A stretch of 35,416 nt of DNA from Oceanicaulis sp. (GTDB lineage: Bacteria; Pseudomonadota; Alphaproteobacteria; Caulobacterales; Maricaulaceae), in the NCBI GenBank assembly GCA_028280165.1, contig JANQMI010000086.1, positions 1 through 35,416 on the forward strand, given 5' to 3'. Numbering within the stretch: position 1 is the first letter of the stretch; each line of letters begins with the position of its first letter. Positions 15,829 to 25,198 of the stretch are shown piece by piece. The notes under the pieces are model-generated. The model was given only the letters and a program-made list of their open reading frames with translations. It made no database searches and had not been told where the DNA came from. The translations under genes and the position numbers were made by a program.

Positions 15829-18800
15829 TTAGCGACGATAGTTGAAGCCCAGGAAGAAGAAGCGGCCCCGTGGTCCGACCGGCCAGGCGGTCTGGGTGGA
15901 GAAGGGCTCTTCGTCGGCGATATTATTCACACCGCCATAAATGCTCAGATTGTCGCTGAACTCATAATTGGCGTTGGCATCGAAGATGTAGACCTCATCA
16001 AAGAAGCCGGCATCGCCAAGGTCGGCGAAGTCCTGGATCCCCACCGCGAACTGACGGCTCTGATAGCTGGTCTGGAAGTTCGTCGACAACGGACCCCGGG
16101 CCCAGCTCAGCGTCAGATTGCCAGAGGTGCGCGGCGTGCGGATTTCTTCGATATCCGGGTTCACGTCGGTTGGATCCAGCGGGTTGAAGAAGCGGTTGAG
16201 GCTTTCCTGATAGGACCCCACCAAAGACGCACCGAACTCATTGGCCCCAATGTCGAAGCTATAATTGATCGCGGCATCATAGCCGGTCGCTTCCAGGGCG
16301 GCGAAGTTGATCGTCCCGGATTCCAGGAAGTTCAGACCCCCGTCGGCACGGCGGGTGAAGAAGCTACAGAAATCCAGAGCCGGATAGTTGGTGGAGTCGA
16401 TACAGCCATTGAGGATGTCGGTGTCCTGCACCGCGGCGATGCCGTCCTCAATGGTGATGTCCCAATAGTCCACCGTCATCGAGAAGCCGTCGATGAAGGA
16501 CGGCTGGAAGACCGCACCCAGGGTGAAGGTCTCGGCCGTTTCCACCTGCAGATTCGGGTTACCGCCCGACACACCGGAGAAACGACCGGTCAGCGGGTTC
16601 ACCCAGATATAATTGCCATTGCCATCCAGAATATCGGCGTTCGGCACGCCAGCGGCCAACAGGTCGGCCACGCAGTTCGCCTGGCGGGCTGCACTGCCGC
16701 TATTGATATTGGTCGGATCGCACGGGTCATCGGTGGCATTGATGAAGATCGGCAGGCGCGGATCGAACAATTCAGAGATGTTCGGCGCCCGCACCGCTTC
16801 GGAGAAGGTCGCCCTCAGCGTCAGATCGTTCAGCGGCGTCCAGGTGCCCCCCACCTTCCAGGTGGTCGCCTCGCCCAGCGTGGAGTAGTCCGCCTGGCGG
16901 ATCGCCGCATCGAAGGTCAGCTCTTCAGCAAACGGACGATCCACAAAGATCGGCAACAGGATCTCGGCAAACACGTCATACACATCGTATTCGCCGAAGG
17001 TGTCGAATTGCTGGGTGTTATCGATCGAGGTGAAGGAGTTCAGGAAGGGATCGACCGTGGACACCAAAGCCCCCGGCGTGAAGGAGGTGCCTTCAGGCAG
17101 AATGCCCAGGGTGAGCGGGTCGAGCTTGTTGTCGCTGGATTCTTCGCGGAATTCGGCACCGGCGGCATAGCCGATCGGGCCGTCCAGGAAGAGGTCCGCA
17201 AAATCAAACGCAAACTGGCCGGTGGCCGTGACCGAGAAGACGGTTTGTTCGACTTCCAGCACGTCCTGCAGGTTCGAGGTCACGAAATTCTGCGCCGCTG
17301 CGCTGGCCGAATAGGTGCCGAACGGATTGAGCGGCTGACACTGACCATCGCCCGGGGTGAAGGAGTAGTAGCGGTTCGATGAGAAGAAGCCGTCCGCATA
17401 GCCATTGCCGGCGGTGAAATAGTCGATCTCGTAGAAGGCGTTGGGGTTAAGATCGGACCGGCAAACGATCTCGCCGGTGGTGGGATCGACCACCGAATCG
17501 ATCGCGGCAAATATGCGGTCCAGATACAGGCCCGACGTGTCCGAGGTGTTCTTAAACACACCATTATTGACCGAGGCTTCCAGCAGGTGGCCTGGTGCAA
17601 ACTCCCACTCGAACCCGGCCACGAAACGGGTCGTTTCGCGGGTATAGCGGTCCACATCATTATCGGTGAAGTCCAGCGGATCCTGGGTCAGGAGCAGGCC
17701 GCCGGTCACGGCCGTCACCGGTGCCAGCTGCGCGGGGATGAAGGGGTTGTCCGCCGGGATGAACAAGGTGTCGTAGAAGGTGTCCTGTTCGCCAAAGGTG
17801 CTGGATTCAGCGCGCACATATTTGGCTTCGAAGAAGACCGAGAAGGTCTCTGTGACGTCGAAGTTGGAGTTCAGATTGAGCACATAGCGATCGGTTTCCG
17901 GATACAGATAGTCGCGGTTGAAGTTCAACCGGCCGCCATCACCGCCAATACCCCACAGGCCGTTGAGCACGGTCCCGTCCTGGTTCACGCGCACCGAACC
18001 GTCTGGATTGGTTAGCCAGCACCCCGCCAGGAAATTCGCACGTCCGCCGGCAGACTCCTGACAGTCGGGAATGCCGTTGCCATTAATATCGACATAGGTC
18101 GTGTTGCGGCCGAAGAAGGATGGCGCGATCGAGCCCTCTTGCGAGGTCAGCCAGAAGCGCGGGTCTGAGATAATCGCGCGGGCCGGTGCATTCGGATCGG
18201 TCAGGCTGGCGGGGTTGGTCTGAACGGTGTCGATACCGTTATCGCGCGACCAGCTGCGCTCGCCATAGGTGATTGAGCTATCTTCCTCGATGGAGACGCC
18301 CAGAACCACATTGCCGCGTCCGTTGGCGAAGTTCTTGCCCCACAAAGAGTCGAACGCGAAATTCTCCGCGTCGCCTTCGCCGGAAATGCCGCCGCGGAAA
18401 TTGATATCCACGCCCTCGAAGTCGTCCTTCAGGATGAAGTTGACCACGCCGGTCACGGCGTCGGCCCCGTAAATGGCCGATGCGCCACCGGTTGTAACTT
18501 CCACACGCTCCACCAGAGCGCGCGGGATCGTCCCGGTGTCCACCGCCTGCGTGCCGCGGAAGCCGGCCACATGCCGGCGACCGTTCACAAGCGTCAGCGT
18601 ACGCTCATTGCCCAGGCCGCGCAGGTTGAGCGCATTCGCGCCCGTGGCCGAGTTCTCGGCGGTCAGCGAGGACACCAGAGCCGGAATATCGTTCACGATA
18701 TCGGCGATATTCAGTTCGCCAGACAGCCGGATGTCGTCCTCGTCAATCGATTGCACGGGTGTGGGCTGGGTCAGGTTCGGATCGCGGGCAATCCGCGATC

Positions 18801-18942
18801 CCGTGACCACAATGCGGTCTTCTTGTGCGGCCTGGTCTTCAGTTTCCTGAGCGACCATGGGCGCGGTTGCCAACACCCCGAGCGAGGCACCAGCGAGCAC
18901 GGCGGACTTGAGAGTCCGGTGACGGCGAATGGAATACTTCAT
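15829..18942 (-). CDS. TonB-dependent receptor
   Basis: Signal peptide, EDRIVVTGSRIARDPN TonB box/plug region, NLRGLGNERTLTLVNGRRHV, C-terminal aromatic-rich end GRFFFLGFNYRR. Confidence 0.97.
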   Translation of the reverse strand: MKYSIRRHRTLKSAVLAGASLGVLATAPMVAQETEDQAAQEDRIVVTGSRIARDPNLTQPTPVQSIDEDDIRLSGELNIADIVNDIPALVSSLTAENSATGANALNLRGLGNERTLTLVNGRRHVAGFRGTQAVDTGTIPRALVERVEVTTGGASAIYGADAVTGVVNFILKDDFEGVDINFRGGISGEGDAENFAFDSLWGKNFANGRGNVVLGVSIEEDSSITYGERSWSRDNGIDTVQTNPASLTDPNAPARAIISDPRFWLTSQEGSIAPSFFGRNTTYVDINGNGIPDCQESAGGRANFLAGCWLTNPDGSVRVNQDGTVLNGLWGIGGDGGRLNFNRDYLYPETDRYVLNLNSNFDVTETFSVFFEAKYVRAESSTFGEQDTFYDTLFIPADNPFIPAQLAPVTAVTGGLLLTQDPLDFTDNDVDRYTRETTRFVAGFEWEFAPGHLLEASVNNGVFKNTSDTSGLYLDRIFAAIDSVVDPTTGEIVCRSDLNPNAFYEIDYFTAGNGYADGFFSSNRYYSFTPGDGQCQPLNPFGTYSASAAAQNFVTSNLQDVLEVEQTVFSVTATGQFAFDFADLFLDGPIGYAAGAEFREESSDNKLDPLTLGILPEGTSFTPGALVSTVDPFLNSFTSIDNTQQFDTFGEYDVYDVFAEILLPIFVDRPFAEELTFDAAIRQADYSTLGEATTWKVGGTWTPLNDLTLRATFSEAVRAPNISELFDPRLPIFINATDDPCDPTNINSGSAARQANCVADLLAAGVPNADILDGNGNYIWVNPLTGRFSGVSGGNPNLQVETAETFTLGAVFQPSFIDGFSMTVDYWDITIEDGIAAVQDTDILNGCIDSTNYPALDFCSFFTRRADGGLNFLESGTINFAALEATGYDAAINYSFDIGANEFGASLVGSYQESLNRFFNPLDPTDVNPDIEEIRTPRTSGNLTLSWARGPLSTNFQTSYQSRQFAVGIQDFADLGDAGFFDEVYIFDANANYEFSDNLSIYGGVNNIADEEPFSTQTAWPVGPRGRFFFLGFNYRR

Positions 18943-19116
18943 GTTCAGTTAGCTCCCCTGTGAACGTGCCCGCCGCGATTATTTTTGACGCATGTCAGGC
19001 ACTCGATTGTCAGCGTGCCGACTAATGCTGCGTCGCACCATAAAAAAATTGTAATGATGAAATTTTGGACAGGTTGGTGTTGCATTAATGACATAGTGAC
19101 CGCGTTCAGCTTGGCG

Positions 19117-19143
19117 TTAACCGGTCTTCAATCTTCGTTAACC
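19117..19143 (+). promoter_or_regulatory. Paired TTAACC (CtrA-type) half-sites upstream of fliQ
   Basis: TTAACC at 19117 and at 19138, 21 bp apart. Confidence 0.6.
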
Positions 19144-19219
19144 GTGTCGGCTCAGCCTTGGCAGAGGAGAGAGAATCTCTCACGAGTGCCGCAAAAAACG
19201 AGGCGTTGAGGATCACACC

Positions 19220-19483
19220 ATGACTGCAGGCGAAGTGCTGGATATTGGCGCGGAAGCGATTTGGGTGATGCTGGCCATGGCCGCGCCGGTGATGATTATC
19301 GGTCTGGCGGTGGGCGTCATCATTGCCCTTATTCAGGCGCTGACCCAGGTCCAGGAAATGACATTGGTCTTCGTGCCGAAGATTATTGCGATCTTCCTGG
19401 CGCTGCTGATCTTCCTGCCGCTGATGGGCGCACTGTTGTCCGGATTCATGCAAACGGTGGCTGACCGAATCGTCGCAGGCTAG
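19220..19483 (+). CDS. fliQ: Flagellar export protein FliQ
   Basis: MTAGEVLDIGAEAIWVMLAMAAPVMIIGLAVGVIIALIQALTQVQEMTLVFVPKI. Confidence 0.97.
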   Translation: MTAGEVLDIGAEAIWVMLAMAAPVMIIGLAVGVIIALIQALTQVQEMTLVFVPKIIAIFLALLIFLPLMGALLSGFMQTVADRIVAG

Positions 19484-19487
19484 CGCG

Positions 19488-20246
19488 ATGTTTTTCGGGT
19501 TCGACCCCTCTGTTGCGGTCTTTGCCGCAGCCATGGTGTTTGCGCGTCTCGGCGCGATCCTGATGCTTCTGCCCGGTATTGGCGAAAGCACGATCCCGCC
19601 GCGCATCCGTTTGGCCTTTGCCCTGGCGTTTTCGCTGGTGGTCGGGCCAGTCATCGCGCCACAGCTTCCGCCCGTGCCCGAAACCATGCTGGGCATGTCC
19701 GGTCTGATCATCTTCGAAGTGCTGATCGGCCTTATGATCGGCGCCGCCTCGCGCTTTATGCTGATGGCCGGAGCCGTCGCCGGTCAGATTATTGGCTACC
19801 AGACCGGTTTGGCCATGGCGCAATCCTTTGATCCCACCCAGGGTCAGTCCGGTGCGCTGCCCGCGCAATTCCTCAACCTGCTCTTTATGGTTCTGATCTT
19901 CGCGACCAATGTGCACCATCTCCTGCTGGGGGCGGCGGCCAATTCCTACGCGCTGATGCCGGCCGGTGATGCGCCCATGTGGGGTGATGCGGCGATCTGG
20001 GCCCTGACCCTGTTTTCAGACGCTTTTGTGCTCGCCTTGCAGATTGCGGCCCCGCTGGTGGCCTTCGGCCTGGTCTTTTATCTGGGCCTGGGGGTGTTGT
20101 CGCGCCTGATGCCCCAGGCGCAGATCTTCTTCATTGCCATGCCGCTGAACATCCTGATCGGCTTTTCCATCCTGGCGATCACGATTGGGGCGGCCTCGCT
20201 GGTCTGGCTGGACCGGATCGAGCGTTTTGCCACGACGCTGAGCTAG
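19488..20246 (+). CDS. fliR: Flagellar export protein FliR
   Basis: Multi-TM, RLGAILMLLPGIGESTIPPRIRLAFALAFSLVV; between fliQ and flhB. Confidence 0.96.
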   Translation: MFFGFDPSVAVFAAAMVFARLGAILMLLPGIGESTIPPRIRLAFALAFSLVVGPVIAPQLPPVPETMLGMSGLIIFEVLIGLMIGAASRFMLMAGAVAGQIIGYQTGLAMAQSFDPTQGQSGALPAQFLNLLFMVLIFATNVHHLLLGAAANSYALMPAGDAPMWGDAAIWALTLFSDAFVLALQIAAPLVAFGLVFYLGLGVLSRLMPQAQIFFIAMPLNILIGFSILAITIGAASLVWLDRIERFATTLS

Positions 20247-20255
20247 GGGGCGGCG

Positions 20256-21356
20256 ATGGCAGAAGGCGAAGACAAGTCACAAAAAACCGAACAGCCCACC
20301 GACCGAAAGCTTCAAAAAGCCAAGGAAGAGGGCGATGTCCCCAAGTCTCAGGAAATCTCCGGCTGGTTCACCCTGGCGGCGGGTCTGGCGGTCTTTGCCT
20401 TCATGGCCCCGGGGGTGTCGGGGGATCTGGCTGAAATCCTGACCGCATTTCTGGCACGGCCCCATGAGATGAGTATGGATGTGGGATCGGCGCTTCAGCT
20501 GGCCGCCGCCACCGGCATGCGGCTGGTGGCTGTGCTGGGCTTGGCCTTCCTGGCGCTGATGGTCGCCGCGATTGCCGGCAATCTGGTGCAGACCGGATTA
20601 TTGTTCACCCCCAAGAAGATCGCGCCGAAGCTCGACAAGCTCAATCCGGTTGAAGGCGTGAAGCGCATGTTCGGCCCCCAGGGCTGGATGAATTTCTTTA
20701 AAGGTGTCGGCAAGATGGCGCTGGTCGCTGGCGCGATCTTCATTGTGCTGTGGCCGCGCCGCGATGATCTGGTGGCTTTGCCGGCTGCCGCGCCGGTGGC
20801 CATTTTAATGGAAGTCTATGACGCCTCGATCCAGCTGCTCATTGCCGCGCTGATCGTCTATGCGGTGATCGCTGCGGTCGATTTTGCTTTCCAGAAGCGC
20901 GAATTCATCGAGCGCAACAAGATGTCGCTGAAGGAAATCCGCGACGAGTTCAAGGAAACCGAGGGCGATCCGCAGGTGCGCGCCAAGCTGCGTCAGATCC
21001 GCCAGGAGCGGGCCCAGCGCCGCATGATGGCCCGCGTGCCCGATGCCGCTGTGGTGATTACCAACCCGACTCATTATGCCGTCGCGCTGGAGTATGAGCA
21101 GGGCCGCACCCCTGCGCCCATCGTGGTGGCCAAAGGCGTCGAAGAGGTGGCGCTGCGCATCCGAGAGCTCGCCGGTGAGCACGATATCCCCATTGTCGAG
21201 GACCCGCCTCTGGCGCGCGGCCTCTACGCCATCGCTGAGCTGGAAGAACCGATTCCGCCCGAACACTACGCGGCTGTGGCCAAGGTGATTGGCTATGTGT
21301 TGTCGCTGACCGGGCGCGGTCCAAGACCGCAATACAGGCCACAGGATACCGAGTAG
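20256..21356 (+). CDS. flhB: Flagellar export switch protein FlhB
   Basis: EDKSQKTEQPTDRKLQKAKEEGDVPKSQEI and autocleavage motif NPTHYAVAL. Confidence 0.98.
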   Translation: MAEGEDKSQKTEQPTDRKLQKAKEEGDVPKSQEISGWFTLAAGLAVFAFMAPGVSGDLAEILTAFLARPHEMSMDVGSALQLAAATGMRLVAVLGLAFLALMVAAIAGNLVQTGLLFTPKKIAPKLDKLNPVEGVKRMFGPQGWMNFFKGVGKMALVAGAIFIVLWPRRDDLVALPAAAPVAILMEVYDASIQLLIAALIVYAVIAAVDFAFQKREFIERNKMSLKEIRDEFKETEGDPQVRAKLRQIRQERAQRRMMARVPDAAVVITNPTHYAVALEYEQGRTPAPIVVAKGVEEVALRIRELAGEHDIPIVEDPPLARGLYAIAELEEPIPPEHYAAVAKVIGYVLSLTGRGPRPQYRPQDTE

Positions 21357-21388
21357 AGCTGCAAATTCGTCGCTTCGCGAAAACATGG

Positions 21389-21424
21389 TTAACCTTGAGC
21401 GGTGATTCTACCGGCTAGAGACTC
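21389..21424 (+). promoter_or_regulatory. Putative cckA promoter: TTAACC half-site plus two GANTC sites
   Basis: TTAACC 21389-21394, GATTC 21404-21408, GCTAGA -10-like, GACTC 21420-21424. Confidence 0.55.
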
Positions 21425-21450
21425 ATTTGAAGGCCCCGCTGGAGGCTGCC

Positions 21451-23997
21451 ATGACTGACCCAACGCCCCTGCCTGACACTGCCGCAAAGCCTGCGGGACT
21501 AAAGACCGATCAGGCGAACCGGCTGATGCGACCGCTCACACGGGCGGTCTTCTGGGTGTCGAGTCTGGCCGCGCTGTCGGCGGCCGCTGTGGCTTTGTTT
21601 GCTGGCGCTGGAGCGGGTTGGCATGGCGTGGTGCTGTTGTCTGGCATCGCGGCCTCAGCGCTGCTGCTGATGTATGCGTTGGCGGCGGGGGATGCGGCTG
21701 GCCGTGCCCTGAGTGCTGACGGGGAGGGCACCCATGTGGGCGGCTTGGCGGCCGCTGCGCTGGATGCGATTTCAGATCCAGTTCTGATCACAGACGCTAA
21801 GGGGGCTGTGCGCTGGTCGAATGGGGCCTACCGGTCCCTCTGCGCCAAAAGCCCAGGCGGATCAGCCTCCACACCGGTGGCGCCTGAGCATGTGTTTGCC
21901 GGTGCCGCCTCCGGTCCGGTTTACCGTCTGACCCGGGCTGCGATGCAGGGGCAGGCGGCGCGCGAGGTGTTGGGGCGGATCGACTTTGATGCTGATGATG
22001 CGGCCGTTTACGCGGCGGATATCGAGCCCATGGCCGATGGCGGCGCGGTATGGCGTCTGCGCCCGGCCCAGGCCGATGACTTTGAGGCGGGCGAAGAAAC
22101 CACGCCCGACTGGGCGGATAACGCGCCTGTGGGACTGTTTCTGGCCGACAGCGAGGGACGGCTCCTGGCTGCGAACGCGACGCTGCGGGACTGGGTTGGC
22201 GCGCAGGCGAACGACGCGCTGAAGCTCGCTGACATTCTGGCCGGTGATGGCGCGCGTCTGCTCGCCAATGCTCAAGGGGCCGGCGACACCGAACGCTTTG
22301 ATGCCCGCCTCGTCGCTGCCGGTGGGGCGGAGACCCCCATTGTTCTGGCGGTGACCTGGACCGATGACCGGCCCGCCTTGGCGCGCGGTGTCATCTACGG
22401 CTTGGCGTCAACCGGCGCACCGGTTCAAGCGCACACCGCGCCAGAGGCGGCTCAGGAGACCGCTGCGGCGACACCTGCACAAACCATGTTCTCTGAAGCG
22501 CCCTTCGGCGTGGCGCGCCTGGATGGTGCGAATCCGATGGAGGCCGTGCTTCTGGATGCGAACCCGGCCCTGCTTTTGCTGACCGGCGGGGCTGCGGTCC
22601 CAGGGGCCCGGTTTGCAGATTTGTTTGAGGCTGAAGGCAAGGAACCGTTGAGCGCGTCCTTCGCCACAGCCCTGTCCGGGACGGGTGAGCCGGGCGAGGC
22701 CAATCTGAAACATGAAGACGGCGCGCGCCCCGTTCATGTGTTTCTGAGCCCGTCCTCTGACGGCCGGCGCGCAGCCTATATCGTTGATATCTCGGCGTGG
22801 AAAGACTTGGAGACCCAGGTGGCTCAAGCCGGCAAGATGCAGGCTGTGGGTCAGCTCGCGAGCGGTGTGGCGCATGATTTCAACAATATGCTGACCGCGA
22901 TCCGGTTGAATGTTGGCGAGCTGTTAAGCCGCCACCCGGTGGGCGATCCGTCCTATCAGGACTTGCAGCAGATCAATGCCACGGTCACCCGCCAGGCGGG
23001 CTTGGTGAAAAAGCTGTTGGCCTTTTCGCGAAAGCAGACCTTCCGCAATACCGTTTTTGATGTGTCGGATGTCTTATCGGATTGCTCGGTTCTGCTGGGG
23101 CAGATCCTGGAAGAAACGGTCCGGCTAGACATCCGTCATGGCCGCGAATTGCCCATGGTGCGGGCCGACCGCAACCAGATCGACAATATTCTGGTTAACT
23201 TGGCCACCAATGCCCGTGACGCGATGAAGGCCAATGGCGGCGGTCAATTGACCATCCGCACCGAAGGTCTGGACGCGGAAGATGTGCGCAAGGCGGGCGG
23301 TGCCAATGCCGCCGATGGGCGCTGGGCCGCGATCCATGTCACCGATACGGGCACCGGCATGGATGCCGAAACCAAGAAGAAAATCTTCGAGCCCTTTTTC
23401 ACCACCAAAGCGGCGGGTGAGGGCACGGGCCTGGGGCTCGCCACCGTCTACGGCATTGTGAAGCAGTCCGGCGGTTATCTCTTTGTCGAGTCAGAGATTG
23501 GCAAAGGCACGACCTTCTCCATCTATCTGCCGGGTCATATCCCGAGCGAAGACGAGGCGGCGGAAATCGCGGCCGACGAAGCGGCCAAGACCGAGGAGGT
23601 CAAGCCGGCCGATCTCGCAGGCCGTGGCCGCATCCTCTTTGTCGAGGACGAAGACGCGGTCCGCGGTATTGCCGCTAAAACGCTGGTCAAACGCGGTTAT
23701 GAGGTTGTGGAAGCCTGCGACGGTGAAGAAGCGCTGGAAATCCTGGAAGAGGAGCCGGAAAGCTTTGACTTGCTGATCTCCGACGTGGTGATGCCGGGCC
23801 TCGACGGACCTTCGCTCTTAAAAGAAGCGCGGCCTTATCTGGGCAATGCCCGGATCATCTTCATTTCCGGCTACGCCAAGGAAGAGTTTTCCGACACACT
23901 GTCTTCTGATCTTGAAATCTCCTTCCTGCCCAAACCCTTCGACATCCAACAGCTGGCTGAACGGGTGAAGCAAGAATTGGGGCGCGTGCATGCCTAG
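21451..23997 (+). CDS. cckA: Hybrid sensor histidine kinase CckA
   Basis: Two N-terminal TMs, PAS-like region, H-box [26 protein letters not shown], HATPase, C-terminal receiver ([18 protein letters not shown]...[14 protein letters not shown]); downstream of flhB. Confidence 0.93.
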   Translation: MTDPTPLPDTAAKPAGLKTDQANRLMRPLTRAVFWVSSLAALSAAAVALFAGAGAGWHGVVLLSGIAASALLLMYALAAGDAAGRALSADGEGTHVGGLAAAALDAISDPVLITDAKGAVRWSNGAYRSLCAKSPGGSASTPVAPEHVFAGAASGPVYRLTRAAMQGQAAREVLGRIDFDADDAAVYAADIEPMADGGAVWRLRPAQADDFEAGEETTPDWADNAPVGLFLADSEGRLLAANATLRDWVGAQANDALKLADILAGDGARLLANAQGAGDTERFDARLVAAGGAETPIVLAVTWTDDRPALARGVIYGLASTGAPVQAHTAPEAAQETAAATPAQTMFSEAPFGVARLDGANPMEAVLLDANPALLLLTGGAAVPGARFADLFEAEGKEPLSASFATALSGTGEPGEANLKHEDGARPVHVFLSPSSDGRRAAYIVDISAWKDLETQVAQAGKMQAVGQLASGVAHDFNNMLTAIRLNVGELLSRHPVGDPSYQDLQQINATVTRQAGLVKKLLAFSRKQTFRNTVFDVSDVLSDCSVLLGQILEETVRLDIRHGRELPMVRADRNQIDNILVNLATNARDAMKANGGGQLTIRTEGLDAEDVRKAGGANAADGRWAAIHVTDTGTGMDAETKKKIFEPFFTTKAAGEGTGLGLATVYGIVKQSGGYLFVESEIGKGTTFSIYLPGHIPSEDEAAEIAADEAAKTEEVKPADLAGRGRILFVEDEDAVRGIAAKTLVKRGYEVVEACDGEEALEILEEEPESFDLLISDVVMPGLDGPSLLKEARPYLGNARIIFISGYAKEEFSDTLSSDLEISFLPKPFDIQQLAERVKQELGRVHA

Positions 23998-24010
23998 TTT
24001 TCTGTCCTCC

Positions 24011-24100
24011 GGCCCGTCCGGGCCGTCGGGTCCTCGCTTTCGATGAGCAAGCTCATCTTCGCTGCGGGCGGCTATTCGCCTTGCGACGCCTGCGGCGTCG
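24011..24100. other. Three consecutive perfect hairpins downstream of cckA
   Basis: GGCCCG-TC-CGGGCC (24011-24024), GATGAGC-AA-GCTCATC (24042-24057), CGACGCC-TGC-GGCGTCG (24084-24100). Confidence 0.6.
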
Positions 24101-24232
24101 GGGCGGGGACTGCTTTTAAACATACTCTCTTCCCCAGCGAAAGCTGGGGCCCACAAGCGTCACGGCGCTGACCCATGGATCCCAAATCAAGTTTGGGAAA
24201 GAGACGAGGGAGCCAAACCTTTCCTCTCTCGT

Positions 24233-24384
24233 CATCCCCACGAAGGTGGGGACCCAGGGATGGCGGAGCTTGGCGTTTCAGAGCTCTGGGTTCCCGCATT
24301 CGCGGGAATGACGACAGTAAGGTGTCTATAAACAACCCCCTCTTCCCCGGCGAAGGCCGGGGCCCAGAGCCGTCAAGCGCAGCG
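24233..24384 (+). repeat. Direct repeat, copy 1 (~152 bp)
   Basis: catccccacgaaggtggggacccagggatggcgg...gtcaagcgcagcg, nearly identical to 24682-24832. Confidence 0.9.
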
Positions 24385-24457
24385 TTTTATAATCGCTGGG
24401 TCCCGACCTGCGTCGGGAAAGAGAGGGAGGGGTGGGGCAGATCGGGTGCCTACGCAG

Positions 24458-24645
24458 CACCCCCACCCGACCCGCGCAAACGCGCGGCCCGTTGATCAGT
24501 TTCACTGCTCAACCCCCACGGAGGGGGGAGGGACGGGAGCTAAGAGCGTCAGAGTGCGGCACAAAACCCATCGTCCTCCCTCCCCTAGATGGGGGTGAGG
24601 TCGCGAAGCGAACGAACGGCAGCGCAGCTGACGGGTGGGGTGGGG
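24458..24645. repeat. Imperfect long inverted repeat (MITE-like or structured RNA)
   Basis: Arm 24458-24540 (cacccccacccgaccc...aacccccacggaggggggagggacggga) is similar to the reverse complement of 24571-24645. Confidence 0.5.
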
Positions 24646-24681
24646 ATCATGAAGCGCCAGCGTTTCATGAGATTATGGCGC

Positions 24682-24832
24682 CATCCCCACGAAGGTGGGG
24701 ACCCAGGGATGGCGGAGCTTGGCGTTTCAAGGCTCTGGGTTCCCGCATTCGCGGGAATGACGACAGTAAGGTGTCTATAAACAACCCCTCTTCCCCGGCG
24801 AAGGCCGGGGCCCAGAGCCGTCAAGCGCAGCG
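24682..24832 (+). repeat. Direct repeat, copy 2 (~151 bp)
   Basis: See copy 1; a few mismatches and a 1-nt indel. Confidence 0.9.
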
Positions 24833-24974
24833 CCTGATGATCCCTGGGTCCCGGCCTTCGCCGGGAAAGAGGCGCTGGGGGTGAGCGTCAGCGCAACCCC
24901 AAAACCACTCCACCTCTCCTTCCCAAACTTGATTTGGGATCCAAAGGTAATCGAGCGCAGCGTTTAGTGGCCAT

Positions 24975-25106
24975 GGATCCCAGCTTTCGCTGGGAAAGAG
25001 AAAGGTGGGTGTCGAAGGCGGAGGGCTCCACGACACCCCAAGAGCTTAGCGACGGTCTGGACCGTTTGAAGACAGCCGAGGGGGCTGTCGTCGCGCCCGA
25101 CTGAGC
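24975..25106 (+). repeat. Direct repeat, copy 1 (132 bp)
   Basis: ggatcccagctttcgctgggaaagagaaaggtgggtgtcgaaggcggagg...cgcgcccgactgagc. Confidence 0.9.
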
Positions 25107-25198
25107 AGGAATGACGAATGTGAGGTGGCTATCAAACACACTCTTCCCCGACGCAGGCCGGGGCACAGAGCCGTCAATCGCAGCGCCTTATGATCTCT

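Noticed and set aside
15640-17382. 580-aa ORF on + strand antisense to the TonB receptor and sulfotransferase
   Set aside because: Shadow ORF of GC-rich coding sequence; it crosses two genuine genes and their terminator, and the translation has no recognisable family features.
18943-19100. TGAC-GCAT-GTCA partial dyad upstream of the TonB receptor
   Set aside because: Only 4-bp arms; too short to support as an operator without conservation data.
24175-25166. Short ORFs in the cckA-recA intergenic region
   Set aside because: They are translations of the repeat units (e.g. recurring SSPRRWGPRDGGAWRF..LGSRIRGNDDSKVSINNP), not proteins.
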